From the NCBI GenBank assembly GCA_034440635.1, contig JAOTON010001258.1, positions 186,001-250,000 on the forward strand: DNA of 64,000 nucleotides, read 5' to 3'. Within the stretch, counting starts at the first letter, position 1. Each line of letters begins with the position of its first letter. The notes below the pieces were generated by a model. The model worked only from the letters and a program-made list of their open reading frames with translations. It was not told where the DNA came from and did not search any database. Positions 22,183 to 33,523 of this stretch are shown here, piece by piece. The position numbers and the translations under genes are program-made. The DNA is from Lepas anatifera (lineage: Eukaryota > Arthropoda > Thecostraca > Lepadidae).

Positions 22183-24367
22183 CATATGTTTAAAACAAGA
22201 TTCAGTGATATCTTGTTTGCTTTCATTGTGGGCTTGTGATATTTTATTTGTACCCTTTATTTGGTCCCATTTGTTCCTGCTGTGAAAATATCTTCTAATT
22301 TAAGAAGAGCCTACCCCAGCAAGCTGACCGCAAAACAGAAATAATCAGGTGCTGCCCCTCGACAGTGACTATCGCAAATTACGCCTGCTGCTGGAAGACA
22401 AGCTTCAGAGGACGAGCAATGGAATCCCAGAGTTGGCAGAGTACCACAGCCAGCAGTTTTTTGCATTGAACACGAACCTGCCTGAGTGCACCTCGGTCGT
22501 CTGCCTGTGTGCCCGCAGTATACGTTCATGTATGTGCGTAAGTGGTGTTTATCGCGGTATATTAAGGCAAATCCTCTGAGGACCTCAGTAAAACATGCCA
22601 TTAAAAGTATTTTTTAGCCTAAAGGTAAGAAAACTAGTAATGCAAAGGGTCTTTATAGAAAAAAATCAAATGGTCAGATTTTGTTGGTGGTCGTACGTGC
22701 GAAAGTCGGCGAAAATAATAAGTGACACCTCTGTGCTCAGACTATTGCGGTGAACATTTTATCAAACCGTGTAGCACTTACTGTGGACAGATGCAAAATC
22801 TGTTATGCTTTTGATGTACACTCAGTATTTGGTTCGCTCCCAGCCTTCTTAGAGTGCACTTCAAGGACTGGAAGCTAGGAGCTGGATACCCACTGGTGGG
22901 TTCAGGGAAAATTTACTTTCCTCCCAAACTCTGCGATTTTCACCGACCTTTAAAAAATGTGTATTCACGATTTTGGACCCTGTCCTCCCCTCCCCCCACA
23001 AAAACATTGGCCTGGATCCGTCACTGACGTACTGAGTTATATCCTCTAGTCCACGTTGCACTCGGAAGACTGCTCGTTGGGGACTCGCAGACCTGATTGT
23101 TGCACGCGTTTCTCACCTGCCGAGGGCTATCACTCGCTTGTAATTTCCTGGTAGGTTATATTTTCTCATGTTTTTGTGAGATTGAATATAAGCCTCATTG
23201 ATCAACTGATATCTGTTGGTTTTAAAAGTAGATGAATTTTGCATTGCGTAGCCGAGGAGCATGATTATAAATTGGTAAGATGTTTCATGGCTTTGCCTCT
23301 CGAATTCTTGACGCAAAATGGAGCCTGTGATCACACTGTGATCACATATTCGGGCACAGCCCCTCGTCAGAATCCTCATAATACAATAAGCGAAAACTTT
23401 TGGTCATAGTGTGACCAAGGCTTGAAATTTAGATCTGATTTGGAAATCCAATGCTGGAATAATGCAGTTTAGTACTGGAATATTCAAATATTGGAACTCG
23501 ATTCGAGGTTATCCTAGCACTCTGACTAAAAATGTATGTGTTCACCTATTATATTATGAGAATTTTGGTGAAGGGATGTACCTGAATATTTATCAGTGTA
23601 TTAGCCCCATTTTGGAACTATGATTCGAGGAGGCTGGTCATGAAATATCTTATCAACGTAGATAATCTAATAAACAATCTAATAAAAATAACGGTTAATA
23701 TACTATTTTATATAATGATATGATGTTATATGAAGTGCTTCTGGAATTGTTTGTTCTATTATGAGAAAAGACCGTTTCCGAACTCCGAAGTATTAAAAAT
23801 AAACGCTTATCATTTTCATAAACAAATCTCACTCATGAGGCTAGCAGCTTGCTTGTCTTAAAGCTGCGATGCGTCATCTTAGGTTTAGACTCTGTGACTA
23901 CCAATGTTAAGATTAATTGTAGAATCCTTTTTATTTAATACGAACTGTTCCAGGCTATAATTTTGAGGTATATTTTCTTGATGTGCCCTGATCAGAAACT
24001 AACTCAACTTGAAGTAAAAAACAATGTATTCTTAAATCTTGTATATCTATATACGAAAAAAATTAGAAAGAGCTACCACCACGGACAGAGGAGTGAGGTG
24101 GCCAGTCCATCTCCAACCTGCAACACACAACAAACGTTCCCCCTGAAACAAAAAGTGATCAGGTTTGGGTTCGTGGTGCGTTCCACACTTTTGTTAGTTC
24201 ATCCAAGGATCGTGGTGGCAGCTCTCTGGTTCCCCAGTTCTGACGCATATCAAGAGTTATTCTTCCGTATCACATTCATCTATTCTCCGGTTCTCTAGAC
24301 TACGTGTTTTTATATTCTCCGGAGACCAAAGAATTACAATTATATCAAAGATTTAGATGTCGACGGA
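22183..24367. other. Intergenic DNA with one unresolved candidate exon
   Basis: At 22349-22475 an exon-like open frame (PLDSDYRKLRLLLEDKLQ, then GIPELAEYHSQQFFALNTN) has coding-like composition and follows an AG at about 22346, but I do not recognise the family and no partner exon is visible. The rest, including 22860-24367, shows no supportable feature. Confidence 0.3.
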
Positions 24368-24379
24368 CACATTTAATCT

Positions 24380-24739
24380 GATTGATTGATTGAGTGTTCC
24401 GGCCATATGGGAGGGGGCGCCCCTGCAGGCGCCCCAACCGCCGCAGGAACATCGCCAGCCGTCGTGGGTCCGCCAGCGCTTCCCGGATGGGCGGGTCGTC
24501 CCGTCCAAATAGGTCCCAGCGCAGGTCAGCGCGCGCAGGGCACCGGGTCAGAAGGTGGTGGAGGATCTCGTCCTCTCCATCGTCGCATTCCTGTAACGTG
24601 GCCTCCGGGTTCAGGCCGATCCTCTTTCGGTAGCTGCACAGGAGAAGGGAGTGGCCAATGCGCAGGCGCTCCACCTCCACACTCTTCTGCCGTGAAAGGC
24701 CCAGACGGTCTTTCAGGGTGGTCCGCCCTGGGAGACCGC
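24380..24739 (-). mobile_element. 5'-truncated non-LTR retrotransposon 3' end with 12-bp TSD
   Basis: On the minus strand the insert encodes the C-terminal zinc-binding-like tail seen after RNase H in I-type non-LTR elements: LRIGHSLLLCSYRKRIGL, then EILHHLLTRCPARADLRWDL. It ends in a (TCAA)n tail. It is bracketed by the exact duplication CACATTTAATCT at 24368-24379 and 24740-24751. Truncation at the 5' side, a simple-repeat tail and a target duplication are the expected marks of target-primed reverse transcription. The open frame across it starts in flanking DNA and is not a host gene. Confidence 0.9.
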
Positions 24740-24804
24740 CACATTTAATCTCGAACACGTTTTATCTCGTACGGATTAACGTTTTATCTCGTTGTTTTAC
24801 CAGA

Positions 24805-25382
24805 TTAACACGCGCATTGACGGGGCTCTGAGCCACCTTCGCTTTGACAGGGGGCGCGGGTACCCCCTAAAATCTCCAGAACCACGGTAGGTAGTGAAAA
24901 ATGGTAAACGGCTTTGGGTAGCCCATACGCTTCTCCATCGAAATATTTTAACCATTTTGTCAGGTCACTTCAATCGGATGAGTTCACTTTGTTCCGACTT
25001 ATGTTGTCTTAAACTTTGAGGTCAGGTCACTTGACCTGTACTGGTGACCTGACCTGAGATGACCTAACCTTAAAATTTTGACAACAGTTTTAAAAATGAT
25101 GAGAGAAGGTATGTCAAGTTTTTTAACCTGAGTTTATTTTTAACCCGAGTGTGTTATGTACCTACCTAATAAATGTGTGGTGGCTTAAATTCCGTGGCGG
25201 CGCCCCTGCCTAGTTTTCTTTGCCTAGTGTTAGGAGTGTATGTTTTACCATGTACTGCGTTTTTACTGTTAATATACGCGTATGGATACAAGTGCGGCGG
25301 CGCTACGCGCCGCCGTTTTTATGTTCTATCCGAAAAACCAGACGGGGGGCGGGTACCCGCCTCCCGTCAATGCGCGTGTTAA
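24805..25382. mobile_element. TTAA (piggyBac-like) MITE, family A, 578 bp
   Basis: It starts TTAACACGCGCATTGACGGG and ends with its exact inverse CCCGTCAATGCGCGTGTTAA, so the termini are perfect over 20 bp and each abuts TTAA, the piggyBac target. The body holds several AGGTCA/TGACCT words near 25020-25075, and a GCGGCGGCGCTACGCGCCGCC palindrome-like block near 25293. It has no transposase. The terminal TTAA is shared with the next element. A terminus fragment of this family lies at 55522-55575. Confidence 0.88.
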
Positions 25383-26405
25383 CCCGCGCCCCACCGGGGG
25401 TCCGGCACCACCTTTGCCCCACCGGGGGCCATCGATGGCCCCCTCTAACTCCGAAAATATGGGCGTTAGCGCAAATCTGCAAAGTGCACTAGAAAGCTCG
25501 CGTGAATTCAGTAAGAAATTACTTCACATGTTTTAGTGTTCAGGTCAATGGTTTGACCGCCAGAGGTCAAATTAGGTCAAGATCGGCTATTTTCACTCAA
25601 ATATGCAATGCTTAAGCAAACTGGGCATAACTCTTATGCCCTTAGAGCTATTGAGGTGTGGGAAAGTACATTTGATAGGAAATTGCAAGTACTTTTTCTG
25701 CTATGGAAACGTAAAGACCTCCCGCCAGTAGTTTGACCTCCAGAGGTCACCTTGTGACCTAGTATGACCTGAGGTCACGAAAGGTCAGAAATTGACCTTT
25801 CCGTATATCAAATGAAAGCCAATGACGAGACAAACACGATGGTGTTTGTTTCAGCGCTCTAGCTTATACAGGTCAAAGTTATTGTCAAAATACTGTTTTT
25901 GACCCTTGGTGACCTTGGATGACCTTGGGGATGTCAAAGGGCAAATATGGCCCCTGGAATCCGTGAAAGGGTGTCCAAAAACGCTTTTCTGATCAAGCTG
26001 AGCATTTTCAATCGTTTTTGTGACTTTAAGATCATAAGACAGCTTTTCCCATGCTTTTTCAATGGGAGAGGTCACCTCGTGACCTGACCTCAGGGCACGA
26101 AATCGAAAAATCCCGGATATACACCTTGTAGACCCTGGAGGGGTCATAAAGTGTAGGAAGTTTCAAATCGATCGACTCCGAAATGTAGCTCTTACAGAGC
26201 TCTAAAGCTGAAGTGAGGTAACCTTGGTTGAACTTGTCTGGTGACCTGACCTTGGGTGACCCGGGGTAAAAAATTTCAGGGATGGTGGGAAAATGATGCA
26301 GTGAGAGGTAGAGCCCTCAACCACGGTGCTGCGCCTCATTGTCTTTCTGCTATCCCGGAAAAACCTTAGGGGGCCATCGATGGCCCCCGGTGGGGCCAGG
26401 GTTAA
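25379..26405. mobile_element. TTAA (piggyBac-like) MITE, family B copy 1, 1027 bp
   Basis: It begins TTAACCCGCGCCCCACCGGG and ends CCCCGGTGGGGCCAGGGTTAA-like, with GGCCATCGATGGCC palindromes just inside both ends. The interior is crowded with AGGTCA and TGACCT hexamers. It shares its left TTAA with family A's right TTAA, so the two elements abut. A second copy, collinear throughout, is at 60731-61758. No open frame resembles a transposase. Confidence 0.88.
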
Positions 26406-26793
26406 ACGATTTAATTAATCTCGAGACACATTAATCTCGAGATTAACACATATAATCTCGAAGAGCCACCCCTGCTTTTTATTGGGCCGGTTTCTGGTCC
26501 TTGGTTTGCACGAAAACCGGTCAGCCTTCAATAATGGTCTTCAGCAAATGACACAAAATACATTTTCGAACGGCGAACAGCGTGTCCCGCTGGTCAGAAA
26601 ACAGGGGAACTGGTCTCCAATAGAGGGAAATCCGACGGATTGAGAACCATTGCAGGGAGCTGGAGACAAGCCGGTTCCAGTTTGGTACGCCAGTCAGATT
26701 AGAAAAATATTTGGGGCTAATATTCCCTTTCCCTCAACTACCCGGATGGAGGGATAACCAGAAGAAATTGTCATTAGAATATTTACTTCATCC
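26406..26793. other. Intergenic DNA with TTAATCTCGA words
   Basis: Immediately right of family B lie repeated TTAATCTCGA/TAATCTCGAG words (26412-26462) also seen at 24743-24790, left of family A, suggesting that both TTAA elements inserted into one short tandem of this word. Nothing else is supportable. Confidence 0.5.
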
Positions 26794-27045
26794 CATAGGA
26801 GGATCCAGGAGGGCAAAGGGGGCACGTGCCCCCCTCCTCTCTCTGATCAACTCTCGGTGAACCCTAAAATGTCGCGTCCCATCCCCTCCCCCAGGATGCG
26901 AAAATCGGCGCACACGGATAGGATTTAGCGTCCATCTGATAGGTTTTGCCGGTCAAAGGTGGCGACCCCCACCCCCCTGGTCCGGATGGTGCCCTCCCCG
27001 GAAGTTACCCCCCCTCCCCGATCGGCAATCATGGATCCGACTATG
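26794..27045 (-). mobile_element. GGATCC-terminus MITE copy
   Basis: It has the order of the dispersed family described at 43120: CATAGGAGGATCCAGG at the left, then AGGATGCGAAAATCGGCGC, GATAGGTTTTGCCGGTCAAA, CTCCCCGATCGGCAATC and GGATCCGACTATG at the right. The termini are inverted copies of a CATAGGCGGATCCAGG consensus. It is GC-rich with no coding function. Confidence 0.75.
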
Positions 27046-27780
27046 CTTCATCCATTAGTACGCATGAACAATCAAGAAGAAAATCAGAAAAATTGTTTTT
27101 ACAGTAAAAACTTCCACGACCTAGATCCGAACCCGTATTAACCGTGTGAGAGTCGGGAATGGAGGCCACTATACCATCCCCGCTCTACGATACCTGCCCG
27201 ATTTTAAAATTTTCCTGATTAGTTTTCTCAAGCCGAATGTTTTAGACAAACTAATCTAATATTTGTATTTTTTAAGGGTTAATAAAAATAAATTGAATAC
27301 GAATACAGCATAAAAACATTTTCTATCGTCAAAAAATCATTTATAGAACTTAAAACTTCGATTGATAGAATAGAGGTGAAGAGCAGGTTACAGCCTATTA
27401 TTGATATTGTTAGCAAATTTGAATAATTGTTGAGTGGCCTCCAAAAATTTAGCTGAAGATAAAGAAATTATTGATAGTTGCAGAATCGGGATTTTTCAAA
27501 TATTAAGAAACCACAATAAAAATTTTTGCGACAATGTCCCTTTAATCATCTAATTTTCCCATGTTATATGTTACGAGATGTGACGTCACATCTGGTATCT
27601 GTGCTGGCTGTTGGAGGGGGTTGGTTCAGAAGAGCATCTGCGCGTAGAAACCCTCGTAAAAAAAGAAAAAAAAGAAAAAAATACGGGATCAGGGGTGAAA
27701 AATAAAGAAAAAAAGTAAAATAAATTCATGGGTTAGTGATTGACACCACACAACAGCATAGTCTAGCCCGGACAACAACG
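27046..27780. other. Intergenic AT-rich DNA with a palindromic-MITE fragment
   Basis: 27516-27541 is the inverse of the AAAGGGACATTGTCGCAAAA terminus at 10206, directly followed at TTAA by 27542-27620, which matches the central left-arm part of the palindromic MITE (ATGTTATATGTTACGAGATG, TGACGTCACATCTGG, GGCTGTTGGAGG). The rest shows nothing. Confidence 0.5.
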
Positions 27781-27925
27781 AGCGGCTGCACCGCTCCAGC
27801 AGCGCCAACTAGCGTGCATGCACCAGCGCCGCCTAGCGGCCATGCACCAGCGCTGCCCCGCGGCCATGCACCAGCTCGGCCCAGCGGCCACCGTAGCGCC
27901 ACCTCGCTACCCAGCACCAGCGCAG
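27780..27925 (+). repeat. GC-rich minisatellite of about 27 bp
   Basis: About five degenerate units around GCGGCCATGCACCAGCGC. The open frame over it (Ala/Pro/His-rich) is a product of the repeat. Confidence 0.7.
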
Positions 27926-27931
27926 CAACCA

Positions 27932-28503
27932 TGAATAAGAAGTCCAGCGTTCAAAAGGTCCAAAAAGACGTGCTCAGATGCATGAGAGTGGGGTGCATGA
28001 TGCTGCAGAGGCGTGCTAAGACACATGATAATAGGAGGAAATGAGGGTTAGGTTAGGTTAGGTTAGAAATATCCCCACATTCTGCAAGAAAATCCCAAGA
28101 GGTGAAACAGACAGGAGGGAGGGTTGGAGGAGTAGGATAAAGTGTTACTCAGACCAGAGGGGCACTCAAATTCTGGAAAGAGGGGTGATATCCCCAGAAT
28201 AGAAAATAGGGACCAAGGACATACAGACCTGACCTGATCTGACCTGACCTGACCTAACCTAACCTAACCTAACCCAACCCAACCTAACCTAACCTAACCT
28301 AACCTAACCTAACCTAACCTAACCTAACCTAACCTAACCTAACCTAACCTAACCTAACCTAACCTAACCTAACCTAACCTAACCTAACCCTCATTTCCTC
28401 CTATTATCATGTGCCTTAGCACGCCTCTGCGGCATCATGCACCCCACTCTCATGCATCTGAGCACGCCTCTTTGGACCTTTTGAACGTTGGACTTCTTAT
28501 TCA
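27932..28503. repeat. Inverted repeat with inward-facing telomere-type arrays
   Basis: The arms 27932-28066 and about 28380-28503 are inverted copies: TGAATAAGAAGTCCAGCGTT at the left and AACGTTGGACTTCTTATTCA at the right, continuing through GGGTGCATGATGC and AGGAGGAAATGAGGGTTAGG. The left arm ends in four GGTTA pentamers. The right arm begins after a CCTAA array. The G-rich strands point toward each other, the orientation expected of two joined chromosome ends. A 160-bp single-copy spacer lies between. Confidence 0.85.
28226..28389 (-). repeat. Interstitial telomeric (TTAGG)n array
   Basis: About 33 pentamers: GACCT units at the left grading into AACCT units, with a few AACCC variants. AACCT on this strand is TTAGG on the other, the canonical arthropod telomere repeat. 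The GACCT edge is a variant or decayed portion. A short array of four GGTTA units in opposite orientation is at 28046-28066. Confidence 0.92.
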
Positions 28504-29830
28504 AAAGGTCTAACTTTCAAAGGGTAGAAGCTATGAACATTAGACCCTTTGAACTTTGGACATTCTGATTTGATCCTTTGGAACCATACATGTGTATTTC
28601 ACACATACACACACACACTAGGACCGTGCAGCGAAAAAAGGCAGTACAAGTGCCACACATGAAAGAAGTCGAATGAAGGAAAGGTATGGGAGTAAGGTAT
28701 TTGAATGAACGATTTGAAATTTGGGCACCGCACGCTCCAGGAGCAAAGAGGGGGGAAGAGCGCGACTCTGACGCGTCCCACTCCATACTCGACCGCAAAA
28801 CCGATGGCGGCGGCGGGATGGGGGGGGTGGGGGGACGGCGGCGGCGGCGAGTCCGAGCGGCGGCGGCGGCGGCGAGTCCGTGCGGGGCCCCTGGTGATAT
28901 ATACCGCAAATGACACGGTAGCGGAGAATTTGATGGCGCGGCGGGCTCGAGTAACATGGAGCGAGGCACATGAGCCAGAGTTGAGGGCGAGACGAACGGA
29001 CGGCGCAAGCTTAACTGGGGAGCGAGGATAGCGTTAGTGAAGAGATGGAAGGAAAGGCTGTTTATTTTGAGACAGAGGCAGTGGATGTAGCAAAGACAGT
29101 AGCATCGACTGCCGTGAGATGAACCGTGCCGATTTTGAACCGTGAGCAGCGTTGCCGCGTTGGTACGATCGTAGCAGATTTGGTACATTTTCAGGCACTC
29201 TGGTACGCAGGTACACCTTTTGAGTATATGGACCATTTCTGCTACATTTCGGCTATTTGCAGGTGAAGCTGGTATTTTTTTCGTTTTCGGAGCTTCACAC
29301 GAGGGAAAAAAGTTCGGATGGATTTGGATTTACCCTGACCATGACTAAAAAAATAAAAACTCCACCGAAGGAATTTCCGAACTGAGGAAGTCTTACCCGG
29401 AAAAGTTTTGAACAGAGGGACTTTTAAACAGAGGGCATTTTAAATGTAAGCCTCCGACGCGTTAGCTTTTTAAGCGGTAGAAGTTTTGAATCGGAGACGT
29501 TTCGATTCACTCAGCTCAACTCAGCTGAGCGACTGTTTTGTTTACAAAAATACGCGCCAAAATGACGGGATGTCTTCTGCTGGTGTTGTTGCCATAGTAC
29601 CGCGCGTTTGTATCGGATGAGGTGAGGGGTGATAATCCGTTGCGGTTTGTTGGTTGTGAAGGGTTTGAGTGTGGTGTTTGCGTACATATATTAGAAAGTG
29701 AATCTCGGTTACCTGGGAAGAAAAAAAAATGCCAAAGGTTAAAGAATATGTCCATAAATATAGGAAGGAGTGGGAGGGAGTGCAGGACCTAAAACCGTGG
29801 ATTTCGCCATCCAGAAGGGATGCTACAAAG
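28504..29830. other. Intergenic DNA with microsatellites
   Basis: Contains a short CA repeat near 28600-28620, a (CGG)n-rich stretch at 28805-28880 and AT-balanced flanks. A 239-codon minus-strand open frame over 28517-29236 depends on the CGG tract and matches nothing I know. No gene is claimed. Confidence 0.5.
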
Positions 29831-31339
29831 CAGCCCCTCCAACAGCAAGCGAAACCACCGGATGTGACGTCACCCCTCATAGCATATAACACGGGAAAAT
29901 TAAATTATTCAATATCCACATTTTTGCAAAAAGAGGCTCAGAATCGAAAACAAAACGTTTATTCATTGCAATTGGGATAAATTTGATTATCGTGTATTCT
30001 TACAAATTCGTAAGCGGGAAGTGCCATTAGCAGCAGTTTAACACACGGCCCAATGGTGAAGGAATTCCTCCACGCCCGGGTGACGTCACTCGGGCGTGAA
30101 GGAATCCCTCTTGAACGTACCTTTAACCTTCGCCCGGGTGGGGGGTCTTTTTAGACCCCCCTCGGGTTTTTCCGAAGTGACCAAAAAACGGCGGCGCGCA
30201 GCGCCGCCAAACTTGGTCTAGCTGTTCCTTCATCATTTTTACATCTTTCCTGAAAATTTTGGCTCAAGGTCATATCAGGTCAGGTCACCAGGTCAGGTGA
30301 AGTGACCTCACCTCAAAAAATACTTAGGACGGCATAACTAAAAGAAGGGTTAATCGATCAAGATGAAACTCATACCACATCTTGGGCCCACCAGGAGCTA
30401 CAACATTTGTTCCGGGATTTTTGATATTGGTGACCTAAGGTCATGTGCAGAGCATGACCTCCCCATTGACAATGCATGGGAAAAATCACGAAATGAGCTT
30501 TTCTCAGTAAGTATGGATGGAATCAACTTCAAACATCGGTTGCGACCTGCTCTTAGCCCATTTCTGAAGCTGATACCAAAATTTTTTTACTTGTGACCTT
30601 TAAAATGTCACCTTAGGTCAAATAAGCATTTTTTGGTGTTTTTCTCTATAAATTTTGAATAAACTAAGATAGAGCTATTATTTTGTCACCAAAGTGTTTG
30701 TATAGTCACTGGAAGTCAAATGATATACATCATGACTATACCAGGTCAAGTTGGGTCAGACCGTTGACCTGGGTCAGGTCAAATTCTTAAATTTGACCTG
30801 GCATAGCAATATCATATATCATTCGATTCGTATTGACGAGAGGATTACAATGGTGCATAAACTATGGCTGTATCTTGTTTGGTTTGGAAGCTATTAGCGA
30901 AAAAGTAAACGCCCTTATGCATGGGTGGCTATGGACATTCCCAAGAATATGCCCAATATTTAGTGACCTGTAGCTCCCTAGGCTTTGACCTGACACGAAA
31001 ATGAATGCCACTGTAATGAAAGCGCATCTCAAGAGCTTTCGAATGGTGTTAAAAAAATGTTTCTAGCTATCATAGTTTCTGAGATATAGGAGGTTTTCTT
31101 AGTACACCTCATATTAGAGATTTTGACCTATTTTGACCTCTGGTGACCTTGATATTGACCTGACAAGAAAAATGACCGAAGTATTTTCGATATCATTTTC
31201 GAAGAGCTTTCGATTGCCGTTTTGCGCTTTTTTCTAGCTCTCTTAGTTTTTGAGATCGTGGGGGGTCTTTTTAGCCCCCCCACCATGGCGAAGGTGGCTC
31301 GTACCCGCCACCGGGGCAAGGGTTAAGTAAAGGTATCTT
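29831..31339 (-). mobile_element. Right arm of a palindromic MITE, interrupted by a TTAA element
   Basis: 29831-30126 follows the right arm of the intact copy at 61976-62643: CAGCCCCTCCAACAGCAAGC, CCGGATGTGACGTCAC, AAGTGCCATTAGCAGCAGTT, then CACGCCCGGGTGACGTCACT and CTTGAACGTACCTTTAA. The arm resumes after the insert with GTAAAGGTATCTTG at 31327-31340. The TTAA inside its terminus was thus the insertion target of the 30123-31326 element. The left arm is not contiguous here. Confidence 0.85.
30123..31326 (+). mobile_element. TTAA (piggyBac-like) MITE, family C copy 1, 1204 bp
   Basis: Bounded by TTAA at 30123-30126 and 31323-31326. The left end reads TTAACCTTCGCCCGGGTGGG and the right end CCACCGGGGCAAGGGTTAA; they are imperfect inverted copies, with GGGGTCTTTTTAG just inside both. 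The interior has many TGACCT/AGGTCA hexamers. The flanking sequence joins perfectly into the terminus of the palindromic MITE once one TTAA is removed, which confirms the boundaries. No transposase frame is seen. Confidence 0.9.
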
Positions 31340-31610
31340 GGCTACAAAGGCCTTCTGCCGTTTCTGCAACAAAGAACTGACGCCGCAGCTACCGCACCTG
31401 AAAAGGCATGCAGCAAGTGATAGTCATGTTCGAAATGTTCGCGCATTTGCCTCGTGTGCGAACTTGAAGAGCTTAATAAAAGACTCCCAGGAAATCGCGG
31501 CGGAACAGCAAGCAAGAGATTCTCAGCTCTATATTGCGGGTTTCATCGCGGAGCACAACCTGCCAATGTCATTGGCCGATCATCTTGTTCCTTTAATCGG
31601 GAAAGTGTTA
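31340..31610 (+). pseudogene. C2HC zinc-finger / hAT-related fragment, cut by an LTR
   Basis: The frame encodes FCRFCNKELTPQLPHLKRHA with C-x2-C and a following H-x5-H, then LYIAGFIAEHNLPMSLADHL. This order (BED-like finger then an IAEH-x-DHL segment) is known from domesticated or active hAT-related proteins in animals. Such proteins usually run several hundred residues further. Here the frame ends at the LTR that starts at 31611, so it is broken. The left edge abuts the palindromic MITE terminus. A host gene cannot be excluded. Confidence 0.6.
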
Positions 31611-33523
31611 TGGGAATAATGCCTGACCGAGAGCTCGGCCCGACGCGAGCTCAGGCCCACGCTCCAGCCGCTCCAAGCGTTTCAGCCGTGTTGATGGGTT
31701 TCGACATCTATGTACAAATACGGGACGCGGCGCACCAGCCCAACGAGGTGACGAAACCTGCGTAACGCACAAAGCGGCGCTGCGGCGACGCCAGTGCCTG
31801 CGGGCTCAGCGGCGGCCATGGGATTTCGCCACGACGTGCTGCCCCGGCGCCGCGCGTTGCCCCAACTACACGGTATTGCCGGCGGCCAGGTCAACTGCCA
31901 AGTGTTGCCTGCGGCCAGGTCAACCTCTGGCCGCGTTGCGTTGTCCCAACCGCTTTTGTTCCCTTTTCTAATGTCTTGTGTCGGCCTATATATATCGAGG
32001 CTGTACCACTAGAGAGCAGAGAGTCCCGAACGCCGCCCCTTGTGTGTCGGGTCGGCCTCCCCAGCCTTTCTTCAACAAACATGTAAGTTCGTTAGGACAT
32101 TAGGGCGTCTTCGCCCTGACTTAGTGTTTGTGTGTGCAACGTGTCCTTTTGTAGTATCGACTTAATTAACGGTGGATGGATATAGTCGACTGAGATTAGT
32201 TTGGTGTGAGCAAATACAATGTATGGTGTATCGTCCTAACTTCTTTTTTCTGATTCAGGGTATCTGTTTTAACCCTTGCCCGGTGGCGGGTACGAGCCAC
32301 CTTCGCCCTGGTGGGGGGGCTAAAAAAGACCCCCCACGATCTCAAAAACTAAGAGAGCTAGAAAAAAGCACAAAACGGCAATCGAAAGCTCTTCGAAAAT
32401 GATATCGAAAATACTTCGGTCATTTTTCTTGTCAGGTCAATATCAAGGTCACCAGAGGTCAAAATAGGTCAAAATCTCTAATATGAGGTGTACTAAGAAA
32501 ACCTCCTATATCTCAGAAACTATGATAGCTAGAAACATTTTTTTAACACAATTCGAAAGCTCTTGAGATGCGCTTTCATTACAGTGGCATTCATTTTCGT
32601 GTCAGGTCAAAGCCTAGGGAGCTACAGGTCACTAAATATTGGGCATATTCTTGGGAATGTCCATAGCCACCCATGCATAAGGGCGTTTACTTTTTCGCTA
32701 ATAGCTTCCAAACCAAACAAGATACAGCCATAGTTTATGCACCATTGCAATCCTCTCGTCAATACGAATCGAATGATATATGATATGGCTATGCCAGGTC
32801 AAATTTAAGAATTTGACCTGACCCAGGTCAACGGTCTGACCCAACTTGACCTGGTATAGTCATGATGTATATCTTTGACTTCCAGTGACTATAAAAACAC
32901 TTTGGTGACAAAATAAAAGCTCTATCTTATTTTATTCAAAATTTATAGAGAAAAACACCAAAAATGCTTATTTGACCTAAGGTGACCTTTTAAAGGTCAC
33001 AAGTCAAAAATTTTGGTATCAGCTTCAGAAATGGGCTAGGAGAGAGTCGCAACCGATGTTTGAAGTTGATTCCATCCATAATTACTGAGAAAAGCTCATT
33101 TCGTGATTTTCCCCATGCATTGTCAATAGGGAGGTCATGCTCTGCACATGACCTTAGGTCACCAATATCAAAAATCCCGGAACAAATGTTTTAGCTCCTG
33201 GTGGGCCCAAGATGTGGTATGAGTTTCAACTTGATCGATTAACCCTTCTTTTAGTTATGCCGTCCTAAGTATTTTTTGAGGTGAGGTCGCTTCACCTGAC
33301 CTGGTGACCTGACCTGATATGACCTTGAGCCAAAATTTTCAGGAAAGATGTAAAAATGATGAAGGAACAGCTAGACCAAGTTTGGCAGCTGCGCGCCGCC
33401 GTTATTTGGTCACTTCGGAAAAACCCGAGGGGGGTCTAAAAAGACCCCCCCACCCGGGCGAAGGTTAAAGAAGACGGCTCTGGGGTTACATTGACGAAGG
33501 ATTACAGTTGCAAAATAATCCCA
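31611..33523 (+). mobile_element. 5' LTR of an errantivirus-like Ty3/gypsy element, split by a TTAA element
   Basis: The proposed LTR starts TGGGAATAAT and ends AATCCCA, giving the short inverted TGGGA/TCCCA ends typical of LTRs. Without the 1.2-kb insert (32269-33468) it would be about 715 bp. A TATATATA box lies at 31987. A primer-binding-like TGGTGGCAGAATGG starts three bases after the end. No second LTR was found by eye, so the boundaries are inferred from this side only. Confidence 0.6.
32269..33468 (-). mobile_element. TTAA (piggyBac-like) MITE, family C copy 2, inverted, 1200 bp
   Basis: The inverse of 30123-31326: starts TTAACCCTTGCCCGGTGGCG and ends CCCGGGCGAAGGTTAA. The two copies are closely similar along their length and differ by a few small indels. 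It lies inside the proposed LTR, so it inserted after the retroelement arrived. TTAA is present at both ends. Confidence 0.9.

Noticed and set aside
28517..29236. 239-codon minus-strand open frame
   Set aside because: It is held open by the CGG-rich tract and shows no known motif or splice context.
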